A stretch of 64,000 nt of DNA from Candidatus Villigracilis proximus (GCA_016715195.1 JADKBB010000006.1:1-64000); one strand, 5' to 3'; positions 52,734-60,982 are shown, counted from the first letter of the stretch. A program made the numbers and translations. The notes: generated by a model not told the origin, from the sequence alone.

Positions 52734-52769
52734 AAGCGCGGACCGACTTGCCCAAGTCGATCCGCGCTT
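52734..52769. terminator. Long imperfect hairpin, probable terminator
   Basis: AAGCGCGGACCGACTT and AAGTCGATCCGCGCTT pair (15 of 16) around GCCC. It is placed between the broken lipoprotein gene and tsaC, which converge here, and lacks a clear T-run. Confidence 0.55.
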
Positions 52770-52864
52770 CACATTAGGAGAATGTATAGTTATTATAGAT
52801 ATGGCACTTAAGTTTTTCCTGAAGCTTGATTAAGAATTCGATAAGAGAATTGGTGCGTTTTGGG

Positions 52865-52934
52865 GCAGACTTCGGAAGTCTGCCTGGAGGCTTCACGATT
52901 AAAACGACTCATAAAAGACTTCCGAAGTCTTTTA
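52865..52934. repeat. Pair of AGACTTCGGAAGTCT palindromes at the end of tsaC
   Basis: GCAGACTTCGGAAGTCTGC and AAAAGACTTCCGAAGTCTTTT are each near-palindromic and are inverted relative to each other. The second supplies the last codons and stop region of tsaC (KDFGSLL). Related pairs occur near 21.0 and 23.8 kb. Confidence 0.8.
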
Positions 52935-53524
52935 GTGCCGCCAGTAACTCTGCCAGTGTGATCGGACCTTCACGCAGAATAACCGGTTTTTCTCCCGTGC
53001 AATCCACCAAGGTGGATGGGATTCCGCCGGGGGTTGTGCCGCCGTCTAAAATTAATGGGATGCGGCCTTGAGTTGGTCGTACACTTCCTGCGCGGTGGCG
53101 GCGTACTGGCCTGAGATGTTAGCGGATGTCACAGCCATGGGGCCGCACGGAGCAAGGCACGCATCGGATGGTCTGGAATACGGACTGCGACGGTGGGTGT
53201 GGCAGAAACTGCCAAAGGGAGAGTATGCTTTTTGGGGACGATGCAGGTTAGAGGTCCGGGCCAGAAGCGGGCGGCGAAACGGAGAGCCATGTTTGGGATA
53301 TCGACTGCAATCTGATCGAGGTCGCTTAAGTCTCCGATCAAAATAGGAATGGCCTTTTCAATCGGACGGTTTTTCGCGGTGTAGATGCTTTCGATGGCGT
53401 TTTGATTGAAGGCCAGTGCGCCGAGGCCGTAGACGGTATCGGTAGGGAAGGCGATGATGCCGCTGCTTTGGAGAATGCCAAGCGCGTGTTCTATCTCTAC
53501 CGCGGGGATGATTTTAGTTTCCAT
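52909..53524 (-). CDS. tsaC: L-threonylcarbamoyladenylate synthase (two or more frameshifts)
   Basis: TsaC/Sua5 makes threonylcarbamoyl-AMP from Thr, bicarbonate and ATP for tRNA t6A synthesis. The N-terminal part is clear: GIIAFPTDTVYGLGALAF, IYTAKNRPIEKAIPILIG, FWPGPLTCIVPKK and VAVRIPDHPMRALL. Indels near 53160 and 53065 shift to AVTSANISGQYAATAQEVYDQL and then to LILDGGTTPGGIPSTLVDC and VILREGPITLAELLAAL. The protein then ends KDFGSLL inside a palindromic repeat. The restored length of ~205 residues is normal for the short form. The start overlaps the end of the HD-GYP gene by 11 bases. Confidence 0.88.
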
Positions 53525-54698
53525 CTTTTATAATTTCCTGGAGAAAGATTTTCACCACATCGGGGTCGAAATGTTTTCCAGATTCGGATTTAATATATTC
53601 GATGACTTTTTCTTTGGTCCATGCTTTGCGATAGGGGCGGTCGTAGGAGAGCGCATCATAGACATCAATGACGGCGAAGATGCGCGCTTCGAGCGGAATG
53701 TCGTTTCCTTTGGTGCCATGCGGATAGCCGGTGCCGTCCCATTTTTCATGGTGGTAAGTGGGAATAGTGAGTGCCGGACGCAGATATTCAATGGGGTAGA
53801 GCAGGTTGTAGGCGATCTGTGTGTGCGTGCGCATGGTTGCCATTTCGGCATCTGTTAATGGGCCCGGTTTGTGCAGGATCACATCGGGGATGCCAAGTTT
53901 GCCAATGTCGTGCAGCAAAGCACCTCTGTGGATCTGGATCAATTGTTCTTCGCTAAAGCCCATTTTGATGGCGATGCGAGTCGTGAAGTCTGTGACGCGC
54001 TGGGTGTGACCTTCTGTTTCATGGTCACGGATTTCCAGCGCATGTGACCAGCCTTCGAGTGTGGTTTCGTAGGCGTCTTTAATATCCCTGTTGGATCTTC
54101 TAAGAGTGCGGACCAGTGCATCATTTTTTTGCTGTGTTTGTTCAAGTTGATGCGCTATTGACCAGGTCATGATGGCGAGGCTGAACAATGCAATGATGGC
54201 AGTTAGGTTGTATTCCCAGATATAGCCTTCGAGAATACTGGATGTGGTGTATGCAATTGCGGTAAGCAGGGCGAAGAAAATTGAACTGGATGGTTTGATG
54301 ACGAAACTGGAAATGCCGATGGGCAGGGCAAAGACAACCATCAGGTATTCCATGAATTTTGTATCGCTTCCCAGAACGGCGGCGAGAATTGAAAAGAGGA
54401 CTGCACTGTACGCTGTGAGAGTTACATATCCCTTTTGATTTAATTTCCAAAAGAGAAGCAGGGGGATGAATGTGATGATATCTTGAATCAGGTAGAGGTT
54501 ATATTCGGGCGGGCTGTATACAGCAATAACATATAGGTTGTTGATGAGTATGTATACAACGATCCCAAAAAGCAGCATGATATAGAGCGCAAGTATTTTT
54601 CCTTTGCGTTCTACATCAGGATCGGTGGTTTGGATATTCACCATTCCAGCGAAGTGATCCCACCATTTTTTGGGGTGTTGATTTGGAGTTTCCATCAT
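53514..54698 (-). CDS. HD-GYP phosphodiesterase with N-terminal multi-helix membrane sensor
   Basis: Six hydrophobic segments lie between residues ~32 and 190 (ILALYIMLLFGIVVYILINN, AVLFSILAAVLG, FALLTAIAYTTSSIL). A coiled linker (QLEQTQQKNDALVRTLRRSN) leads to an HD-GYP domain at ~210-390 (GALLHDIGKLGIPDVIL, TYHHEKWDGTGYPHG). The likely activity is cyclic di-GMP hydrolysis controlled from the membrane. The C-terminal domain is close in sequence to that of the REC-PAS-HD-GYP protein near 14 kb (ALEIRDHETEGHTQRVTD versus ALDLRDRETEGHTQRVTE). The second Met is an equally good start. Confidence 0.9.
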   Translation of the reverse strand: MMETPNQHPKKWWDHFAGMVNIQTTDPDVERKGKILALYIMLLFGIVVYILINNLYVIAVYSPPEYNLYLIQDIITFIPLLLFWKLNQKGYVTLTAYSAVLFSILAAVLGSDTKFMEYLMVVFALPIGISSFVIKPSSSIFFALLTAIAYTTSSILEGYIWEYNLTAIIALFSLAIMTWSIAHQLEQTQQKNDALVRTLRRSNRDIKDAYETTLEGWSHALEIRDHETEGHTQRVTDFTTRIAIKMGFSEEQLIQIHRGALLHDIGKLGIPDVILHKPGPLTDAEMATMRTHTQIAYNLLYPIEYLRPALTIPTYHHEKWDGTGYPHGTKGNDIPLEARIFAVIDVYDALSYDRPYRKAWTKEKVIEYIKSESGKHFDPDVVKIFLQEIIKDGN

Positions 54699-54765
54699 AC
54701 GTGTAACTTTGCCTGCAATTGAATAAATATATCGTACTTATCGGATTATTTCACTATCCGGTTTA

Positions 54766-55617
54766 CTATGAATGAAATTGGATCTGTACCAGACGGTCGT
54801 GGCCGGCAAGGTCTTGATGTAAATGGATGGCGACATTGGAAAATGAGTCGTAGGCCAGGCTGAGGACTTGCACGCCGATGGTGGCTTCAGTTTCAAGCAG
54901 GATCATTCCGTGCGGGGCAAGCCAGTTGGGTGCAAGTTTGAAGAGTCTGCGGTAGGCGTTGAGTCCGTCTGTGCCGCCATCGAGGGCGAGGGTGGGTTCG
55001 CGGCCAAAGATGGGAAGTTGATGCAGGGTATCGGTTGGGATGTAGGGCGGGTTGGAGCAAATAAGATCAAATGGTGAATGAGGAATGATGAAGGAGGAAG
55101 GAGGAAGCAGGTCACATTCCATAAATTCGATTTGATCCTGCACGTTGAATTTTTCGGCGTTGTGTTTTGCCACTTGCAATGCGGCAGGTGAAATATCTGT
55201 GGCGAGGATGTGCGCATCTGGAATTTGCAGGGCGAGGGTGATCGCGATCGCGCCGGAGCCTGTGCCGATATCTGCGATGGTTCTTTTTTCGGGATGGGTG
55301 CGCAGCCAGTCTATTGCATTTTCAACCAGCATTTCTGTTTCAGGGCGCGGGATGAGCACATCTTTGGTGATGTCAAATTCGAGGCCGAAGAAATCCCAGT
55401 GGCCGAGGATGTATGGCAGGGGAGTGCCGGCCTGGTATTCGTCGAATGTTTGGGTTGTTGATTCAATTTGCGGCGGGGTGAGATGCGCATCCAAATGGGC
55501 GAGCAGCCATGCGCGCGGATGTCCCAGCACGTGGGCGAGGATGAGCTGCGCGTCCAGTTCCGTCGACTCGTTTTTAAGTTTTGAATTGAGTTGTTTGAGC
55601 AGTTCTCCGGCGTTCAT
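54766..55617 (-). CDS. prmC: Peptide chain release factor N5-glutamine methyltransferase
   Basis: PrmC methylates the Gln of the GGQ motif in RF1 and RF2. The N-terminal helical domain (LAHVLGHPRAWLLAHLD) and catalytic domain (IADIGTGSGAIAITLAL, substrate-binding LICSNPPYIPT) are present, with a total of 283 residues. Between ECDLLP and FDLICSNPPY a translated heptamer repeat (PSSFIIPHSP) replaces the usual short loop. The start overlaps the agmatinase-family stop by four bases, and prfA, its substrate gene, is two genes upstream. Confidence 0.95.
   Translation of the reverse strand: MNAGELLKQLNSKLKNESTELDAQLILAHVLGHPRAWLLAHLDAHLTPPQIESTTQTFDEYQAGTPLPYILGHWDFFGLEFDITKDVLIPRPETEMLVENAIDWLRTHPEKRTIADIGTGSGAIAITLALQIPDAHILATDISPAALQVAKHNAEKFNVQDQIEFMECDLLPPSSFIIPHSPFDLICSNPPYIPTDTLHQLPIFGREPTLALDGGTDGLNAYRRLFKLAPNWLAPHGMILLETEATIGVQVLSLAYDSFSNVAIHLHQDLAGHDRLVQIQFHS
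55073..55110. repeat. Heptamer repeat inside prmC
   Basis: Units GGTGAAT, GAGGAAT, GATGAAG, GAGGAAG, GAGGAAG occur in series and are read in frame on the minus strand as SSFIIPHSP. Confidence 0.75.
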
Positions 55618-56555
55618 TTTTTTTCTTTGATGGCGAGCAGGGAGAGATACTCAAAGACGATGTTTGAGGCGAGGATGGCGGTGATGTCGGCGTGGTCGAA
55701 GGGCGGCGAGACTTCGACGAGGTCAAAGCCGATCAGGTCGAGGCCGTGCAATCCGCGGACGAGTTGCAGCAGTTGATAACTGGAGAGGCCGCCGACTTCG
55801 GGTGTGCCTGTGCCGGGGGCGTAGGCGGGGTCAGCCGAGTCAATATCCACGGTGACGTAGACCGGGCCTGTCATGCGCTCATGTACTTCCTTGAGAATTT
55901 CCTTTACGCCTTTTTCCATCACTTCGTGAATGGTAACGGTGCGCGCGCCGAGTTCTTTGGCTTCGGCATAATCGTTCGCGCCGCTCAGCGGTCCGCGGAT
56001 GCCGATCTGCATGTATTCGCCTTTGCGGATCAGTCCTTCCTGCAATGCGTAACGGAAGGGCGTGCCGTGGCTGTAGGGGACGGCGTCGAATTCTGATTCC
56101 CATGTATCAATGTGCGCATCAATGTGGACGAGGGAAACGGGGCCGTGTTTTTTCGCATGGGCGCGTAGCAGCGGCAACGCGATGGAATGGTCACCGCCGA
56201 GGGTGATAAGTTTGGTGCCGGTCTCAATAATTTCACCAGCCATTTTTGTAATGGCGGTCATGGTGTGTTCAATGGACGTGGGGATGACGGAAACGTCGCC
56301 GTAATCTACAACATTGAGTTCTTTCAATGGAGTGACATTCAGTGTGGAATTATGTCCCCAAAGTAAAAGCGACATTTCACGGATCTTTCTTGGCCCGAAG
56401 CGGGTTCCGCTCCGATAAGAGACAGCGCTATCGTAGGGGACTCCCATGATGGCTGCGTCTATATTTTTTAATTCGCGTGTGACGGGCAAACGCATAAATG
56501 ATGGAATGCCCATAAATGGTTGGAGTCCGGCGCCGAATGCAGGGTTGTCGTTCAT
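55614..56555 (-). CDS. Agmatinase/ureohydrolase family enzyme
   Basis: The 313-residue ureohydrolase has the binuclear metal ligands in TLGGDHSIALPLL, VHIDAHIDTWES and VTVDIDSADPAYAPGTGTPE. It hydrolyses a guanidino compound to urea and an amine. Agmatine is the default substrate, but the DTW in the second motif (agmatinases usually have DTY/F) leaves guanidine, guanidinobutyrate or a related compound open. It is translationally coupled to prmC (ATGA overlap) and ~230 bp downstream of prfA on the same strand. Confidence 0.88.
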   Translation of the reverse strand: MNDNPAFGAGLQPFMGIPSFMRLPVTRELKNIDAAIMGVPYDSAVSYRSGTRFGPRKIREMSLLLWGHNSTLNVTPLKELNVVDYGDVSVIPTSIEHTMTAITKMAGEIIETGTKLITLGGDHSIALPLLRAHAKKHGPVSLVHIDAHIDTWESEFDAVPYSHGTPFRYALQEGLIRKGEYMQIGIRGPLSGANDYAEAKELGARTVTIHEVMEKGVKEILKEVHERMTGPVYVTVDIDSADPAYAPGTGTPEVGGLSSYQLLQLVRGLHGLDLIGFDLVEVSPPFDHADITAILASNIVFEYLSLLAIKEKK

Positions 56556-56697
56556 GATTTTCTCCTGATGGTTATTTAACGTCAGTAATGGATAAGGAAT
56601 TCTTAAAGATGATTTTTGAAAGGGTTCTTGTCACCGGCCCTTTATCCTTTTTATTGGTTTTAAAAATAAAACCATTATTCCGCTAATTAAATAATTA

Positions 56698-56763
56698 CCA
56701 CAGAGGCCAGAGAGAATCTGGAGATTTGGTAAAAAATCTCTGTGTCCTCAATGATCTCTGTGG
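56698..56763. repeat. Inverted repeat in the prfA-agmatinase spacer
   Basis: CCACAGAG and CTCTGTGG bound a region of repeated AATCTCTGTG-like words. It resembles the CCACAAAG/CTTTGTGG arms of the MITE-like element near 61.1 kb. Confidence 0.5.
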
Positions 56764-56786
56764 CGATAATGGATACTACGTTCTTT

Positions 56787-57863
56787 TTATTCGTCGTCAT
56801 CCATGCCGGTGGAAGCCAGTTTTTCGGCTTCATCCTGAGTGGAGAGTTGGTCGATGAATTGATCGATCGAGCCGTCCATGACTGAGGGCAGGTTGTAGCT
56901 TGAATATCCGATGCGATGATCGGTCACGCGGTTCTGCGGATAATTATAGGTGCGGATCTTTTCGGAGCGGTCGCCCGAGCCGACCTGTGAGCGGCGGTCT
57001 GCTTCGAGTTCGGCACGGCGTTTTTGTTCTTCGATCTCATACAAACGCGCGCGCAAAATGCTCAAGGCACGTAATTTATTTTGCAGCTGTGAGCGTTCAT
57101 CCTGACAGGTGACGATCATGCCGGTGGGTTTGTGATACAAACGCACGGCTGTGGAGTTCTTCTGCACGTTCTGTCCGCCGGCGCCTGAGGAGCGATAGAC
57201 TTCGATAATGATATCGGTTTCAGGAATGTCCACTTCCACATCGTCCACTTCAGCCAGCACGGTGACTGTGGCTGTGGAGGTGTGGATGCGTCCCTGCGAT
57301 TCAGTGGCCGGCACACGCTGCACACGATGCACGCCCGATTCATATTTCAATCGGGAATACGCACCCTTGCCTTTCACTTCAAAGATCACTTCTTTAAAGC
57401 CGCCAACACCAATGGCGCTTTCAGACATGAGTTCAACCTTCCAACGATTGCCTTCCACGTAGCGTGTATACATGCGGAAAAGGTCCGCCGCAAAAATGGC
57501 GGCTTCGTCACCGCCGGCGCCGGCGCGGATTTCAAAGATGACGTTTCTGTCATCGCGCGGATCCTTCGGCACAAGCAGACTCTTAATTTCCTTTTCCAAT
57601 ACTTCGATCTTGGGGTCAAGGTCTTCAATATCCGCTTTGGCCAGCGCGATCATTTCTGAATCGTTTTCTGAAATAATGAGAGCTTTGGCTTCATCGCGGC
57701 TTTTCATGGCCTGACGATATTCACGCGCCTTCATGATGAGCGGCTCAAGGTCCACGCGCTCCTTGTTGACTTCGCCGGCGCGTTGATAGTTAATGGTCAC
57801 ATCGAGCAATTCCTCGCCCAGTTGTTCGTAGCGTTCTTCGATTGCTTGTAATTTGTCGAGCAT
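56787..57863 (-). CDS. prfA: Peptide chain release factor 1
   Basis: RF1 (358 residues) ends translation at UAA and UAG. The codon-recognition motif PAT (QRVPATESQGR) and the catalytic GGQ (SSGAGGQNVQKNSTAVRL) are intact, and the N-terminal helical domain and C-terminal RRSQVGSGDRSEKIRTYNYPQ are typical. The Gln of GGQ is the target of PrmC, encoded downstream on the same strand. The acidic tail EKLASTGMDDDE is normal. Confidence 0.97.
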   Translation of the reverse strand: MLDKLQAIEERYEQLGEELLDVTINYQRAGEVNKERVDLEPLIMKAREYRQAMKSRDEAKALIISENDSEMIALAKADIEDLDPKIEVLEKEIKSLLVPKDPRDDRNVIFEIRAGAGGDEAAIFAADLFRMYTRYVEGNRWKVELMSESAIGVGGFKEVIFEVKGKGAYSRLKYESGVHRVQRVPATESQGRIHTSTATVTVLAEVDDVEVDIPETDIIIEVYRSSGAGGQNVQKNSTAVRLYHKPTGMIVTCQDERSQLQNKLRALSILRARLYEIEEQKRRAELEADRRSQVGSGDRSEKIRTYNYPQNRVTDHRIGYSSYNLPSVMDGSIDQFIDQLSTQDEAEKLASTGMDDDE

Positions 57864-57894
57864 GGTTTATCCGTTTTTCTATAATAAAAATATG

Positions 57895-57921
57895 CGAAAG
57901 AAAACGCGGCTTAAAGCCGCG
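57895..57921 (-). terminator. Terminator of the small membrane-protein gene
   Basis: On the minus strand GCGCGGCTTTAAGCCGCG is followed by TTTTCTTT. It separates the tiny upstream gene from prfA. Confidence 0.8.
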
Positions 57922-57950
57922 CGGGCGAAATTATACCAACAGAAACTACG

Positions 57951-58091
57951 CTAGTAATTTGCGACTGAGGAGAGCACCATGGATAGGATCAAAATGAGCG
58001 CAAAGATCGCAAAGACGATCTGCGCTGTGCGGTTCTGGGTGGTTTCAGGGGACTTGGTTTGTTTCTTGTTTTTCGAGGATTTTCCAGGCAT
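57951..58091 (-). CDS. 46-residue single-span membrane protein
   Basis: The ATG-to-TAG frame encodes a basic N-terminus (MPGKSSKNKKQTKSPETTQN) and one membrane helix (AQIVFAIFALILILSMVLSS), ending VANY. It is placed 8 bp after the stop of the downstream-facing response regulator gene and ends in a good terminator, so it looks like a genuine last gene of the uvrC operon. Its size and charge pattern are like small SecE/SecG-type or accessory membrane proteins, but I make no assignment. Confidence 0.65.
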   Translation of the reverse strand: MPGKSSKNKKQTKSPETTQNRTAQIVFAIFALILILSMVLSSVANY

Positions 58092-58099
58092 GTTTATAC

Positions 58100-58480
58100 T
58101 CACTTAATGATATGGTTGTAAAAGGCTTGCGACATCACCTTTTCAAGTTCTTCAATTGTAACAGGCTTCATCACGTATCCGTCTGCGCCCAGCTGCATGG
58201 CTTTATCCACCATCACGTCTGCGGCTTCAGAGGAAAGCATGATGACCGGCAGGTCCTTCCACTCTTTGCGGCGGCGCAAAAACTCAAGCATATCCAATCC
58301 GCTGACTTCCGGCATGTTGATATCCAATATCATCAAGTCGGGGCGTCCGCCGGCAAGCAAAGCCTGCGCCGCCAAACGCGGATTAAAAAAATACCTGGTT
58401 TCACATTCCAGCAGTTTGAGCATCAAACTAACTGCCCGCCCCATTTCTTCATCATCATCAACGATCCAGATTGTTTTCAT
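58100..58480 (-). CDS. CheY-like response regulator
   Basis: The 126-residue protein is a single receiver domain (WIVDDDEEMGRAVSLML, acceptor Asp in LMILDINMPEVSGLD, VIMLSSEAADVM, ADGYVMKPVTIEEL). There is no output domain, so it acts by protein contact or as a phosphate relay. It overlaps the uvrC stop by four bases, although no functional link to excision repair is known. No cognate kinase is adjacent. Confidence 0.93.
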   Translation of the reverse strand: MKTIWIVDDDEEMGRAVSLMLKLLECETRYFFNPRLAAQALLAGGRPDLMILDINMPEVSGLDMLEFLRRRKEWKDLPVIMLSSEAADVMVDKAMQLGADGYVMKPVTIEELEKVMSQAFYNHIIK

Positions 58481-60354
58481 TCCAGGTGTGCCTTCACACT
58501 TTCCGCCGCACTCCCGCTCATACCTTTGACTGCGGCTAATTCTTCAAGAGATGCTTCTTTAATCTTATCCATGGAACCGAAATGTTTCAAGAGCGCTTTT
58601 CTGCGTGTTGGCCCAATACCGGGGACCGAATCCAGCTGCGAGGCCAGTCCCTGTTTTGATCTGCGGGCGCGGTGCGCGGTGATCCCATAACGGTGCGCCT
58701 CATCGCGGATTCTTTGCACCAGATACAGTCCCTGCGAATGGCGGGGGAGAAGTAACGGCACACTATTATGCGGGAAGAAAATTTCCTCCTCCTGTTTTGC
58801 GAGGCCCACCACCGGCACTTTATCGAACAGGTCAAATTCTTCGAGGACTTTGACCACACGTCCCAGCTGACCTTTACCGCCGTCGATAATGATCAGATCA
58901 GGCAGGAAGGAAAAAGACGCATCAGGCTTCGACCCCGGGCCTGCTTCTGTTTCCTGAGCAGCCCGCCACCTTTTGAATCTGCGTGTGAGCATTTCCTCCA
59001 TCGACGCAAAGTCATCGGGTGCGCCGATGCTGGTGCTGTCAATGTTGAACTTGCGATACAGGTTCTTGGCCGGCGTGCCCTGCTCAAACACGATCATCGC
59101 GCCCACAGTCGCCACGCCCTGCGTGTGACTGACATCATAACATTCAATCCGGTTGGGCGGCGCGGATAATTTCAAAGCGGACTGTAACTCACCGAGCGCC
59201 TGTTCCTGCTTGTGGGCATCGGCCTGCCATTGGGCGCGCAAAGCCTGCAAAGTTTCAGAGGCATTCTCGGCAGCCATTTCCACCAGATCGTGCGGCTGTC
59301 CATCCTTCGGCACCATCAATTCCACTTTCTGTCCGCCGCGCTTGGACCTGAGCCACTGCCCGATGATCTTCGCTTCCTCCACTTGTATCTCTTCAGGGAT
59401 CATCACCTGCTCTGGAATATTCGCGGCTTCGGTGTAAAACTGCTTGACGAACTCGGTCATCACTTCCTGATTGTTCGTATCTTCGGTGCCTTCAAGAATA
59501 AAATATTCGCGCCCGATCAACTTCCCGCCGCGGATGAAGAAGATCTGCACGCAGGCTTCACCGTCTGAGCGGGCCATTGCCAGCACATCCGAGTCTTTGT
59601 AATCGGTGGCGAAAACGATCTTCTGTCTTTCAATGATCGAACTGACCGCCTTCAATTGATCGCGGACAGCGGCCGCCTTTTCAAAACGCATTTCTTCAGA
59701 TGCCTTTAGCATCTCAGCTTCGAGGCGCGAAACGATCTCTTCACTGTGTCCGCCGAGGAACTCCATAAAGTCGGAGATCATTTGGCGGTATCCTGCCTGG
59801 TCGATGGCTCCGATACAGGGGGCCGTACACAGCTTGATGTCAAAGTAAAGACACGCGCGTTTGTCGAGACCGGTAATTTCACGGTCGCAGGTCAGGTAGG
59901 GGAAGATGCGGCGCAGCGCTTCCAAAGTCTGATAGACCGCCCAGGCCGATGTGTATGGACCAAAATAACGCGAGCCGTCCTCATCCATTTGGCGGGTGAC
60001 CGTCACCCGTGGAAATGCCTCGCCCCAATGCACTTTGATGTATGGATAGCGCTTGTCGTCCTTGAGGCGGATGTTGTATTTTGGGCGATGCTTCTTGATC
60101 AGGTTCATCTCAAGAATTAACGCCTCAAGTTCCGAGCCGACCACGATCCATTCGATATCCACAATGTCGCGCACCAGGCGGCGTGTCTTCGCATCGTGAC
60201 TCGAATCCGAGTGGAAATAAGAGCGCACGCGATTCTTCAAGCTGATGGCCTTGCCGACGTAAATGATCGTCCCTTCGGCATTGCGATAGATATAACAGCC
60301 CGGCTTGGCAGGTAGCGTGGCAAGAATGCCCTGTAGTTTCTCAGAGATGTTCAT
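58477..60354 (-). CDS. uvrC: UvrABC system protein C
   Basis: UvrC makes both incisions in nucleotide excision repair. The N-terminal GIY-YIG nuclease (PGCYIYRNAEGTIIYVGKA), the UVR domain (LKASEEMRFEKAAAVRDQL), the RNase H-like nuclease (RIECYDVSHTQGVATVGAMI, LIIDGGKGQLGRV) and the C-terminal HhH pair (VPGIGPTRRKALLKHFG, VKGMSGSAAESV) are all present in 625 residues. The frame is intact. It heads a minus-strand operon with a response regulator and a tiny membrane protein. Confidence 0.97.
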   Translation of the reverse strand: MNISEKLQGILATLPAKPGCYIYRNAEGTIIYVGKAISLKNRVRSYFHSDSSHDAKTRRLVRDIVDIEWIVVGSELEALILEMNLIKKHRPKYNIRLKDDKRYPYIKVHWGEAFPRVTVTRQMDEDGSRYFGPYTSAWAVYQTLEALRRIFPYLTCDREITGLDKRACLYFDIKLCTAPCIGAIDQAGYRQMISDFMEFLGGHSEEIVSRLEAEMLKASEEMRFEKAAAVRDQLKAVSSIIERQKIVFATDYKDSDVLAMARSDGEACVQIFFIRGGKLIGREYFILEGTEDTNNQEVMTEFVKQFYTEAANIPEQVMIPEEIQVEEAKIIGQWLRSKRGGQKVELMVPKDGQPHDLVEMAAENASETLQALRAQWQADAHKQEQALGELQSALKLSAPPNRIECYDVSHTQGVATVGAMIVFEQGTPAKNLYRKFNIDSTSIGAPDDFASMEEMLTRRFKRWRAAQETEAGPGSKPDASFSFLPDLIIIDGGKGQLGRVVKVLEEFDLFDKVPVVGLAKQEEEIFFPHNSVPLLLPRHSQGLYLVQRIRDEAHRYGITAHRARRSKQGLASQLDSVPGIGPTRRKALLKHFGSMDKIKEASLEELAAVKGMSGSAAESVKAHLE

Positions 60355-60664
60355 CGGCGGCTATTATAAATTAGAAAACTGCAGGAATAATTTACAGGCG
60401 GCAACCAAAATAATCCACTCCCGATTTCCTGTTGACTTTTTCAATTCTGACTTTTTTAATAAAAATTCAAGGGAGAATGCGTTCTTGTATTGATCACAGG
60501 TGTTTTGATGATCCTGGGGCCAACCGCCGGAGATATGTTTAGCGAGATTAATCAAAGCCTTCAAACGGCGCTGTAATCAGGCGTTATGCCCCCAATGTCC
60601 TGTTTGACTTTTTTTATTTTGAATTTACAATGTATTTAAACCAATCTTAAAGGAGATATCTATA
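60355..60664. other. Divergent intergenic region, no gene seen
   Basis: About 310 bases lie between the uvrC start and the plus-strand DUF4190-like gene. Open frames of ~60 codons on both strands lack coding character. AAAGGAGATATC at the right edge is the ribosome binding site of the next gene. No repeat or RNA structure stands out. Confidence 0.5.
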
Positions 60665-60982
60665 ATGGAACCCTCGTACTCAAATAATCCTGTATCAAAC
60701 CAATCTGTCAAATCCGGTGGTGGAAATGAAAAGATCATGGCAATCGCTTCGCTTGTATTGGGAGTGATTAATTTATGCGCGTGGTTTTTGCCGATCTGCG
60801 GCATTCCCCTTGCTTTTGTGGGACTCGTTCTTGGCGTTATGGGATTGAAGGACCCGTCTCAAAAAACATTAGCCATCATCGGTATTGCATTGTGCGGGCT
60901 TAGCCTGCTGCTGGGCTGCGGAAATGCCGCCTACGGTGCATACATTGGGTATACTCAGGGACTTCAGGGTTTTGCTCCGTAA
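60665..60982 (+). CDS. DUF4190-like small membrane protein
   Basis: The 105-residue protein has a polar N-terminus (residues 1-24) and two hydrophobic hairpins (IMAIASLVLGVINLCAWFLP, GIPLAFVGLVLGVMGL, LAIIGIALCGLSLLLGCGNA). This matches the DUF4190 pattern of small integral membrane proteins, which are often near the cell surface machinery and have no defined role. A strong AAAGGAG lies nine bases upstream of the ATG. It is a single gene with a perfect palindromic terminator. Confidence 0.8.
   Translation: MEPSYSNNPVSNQSVKSGGGNEKIMAIASLVLGVINLCAWFLPICGIPLAFVGLVLGVMGLKDPSQKTLAIIGIALCGLSLLLGCGNAAYGAYIGYTQGLQGFAP

Noticed and set aside
55145..55630. A 161-codon plus-strand open frame opposite prmC
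   Set aside because: It is antisense to an intact conserved gene with clear catalytic motifs.
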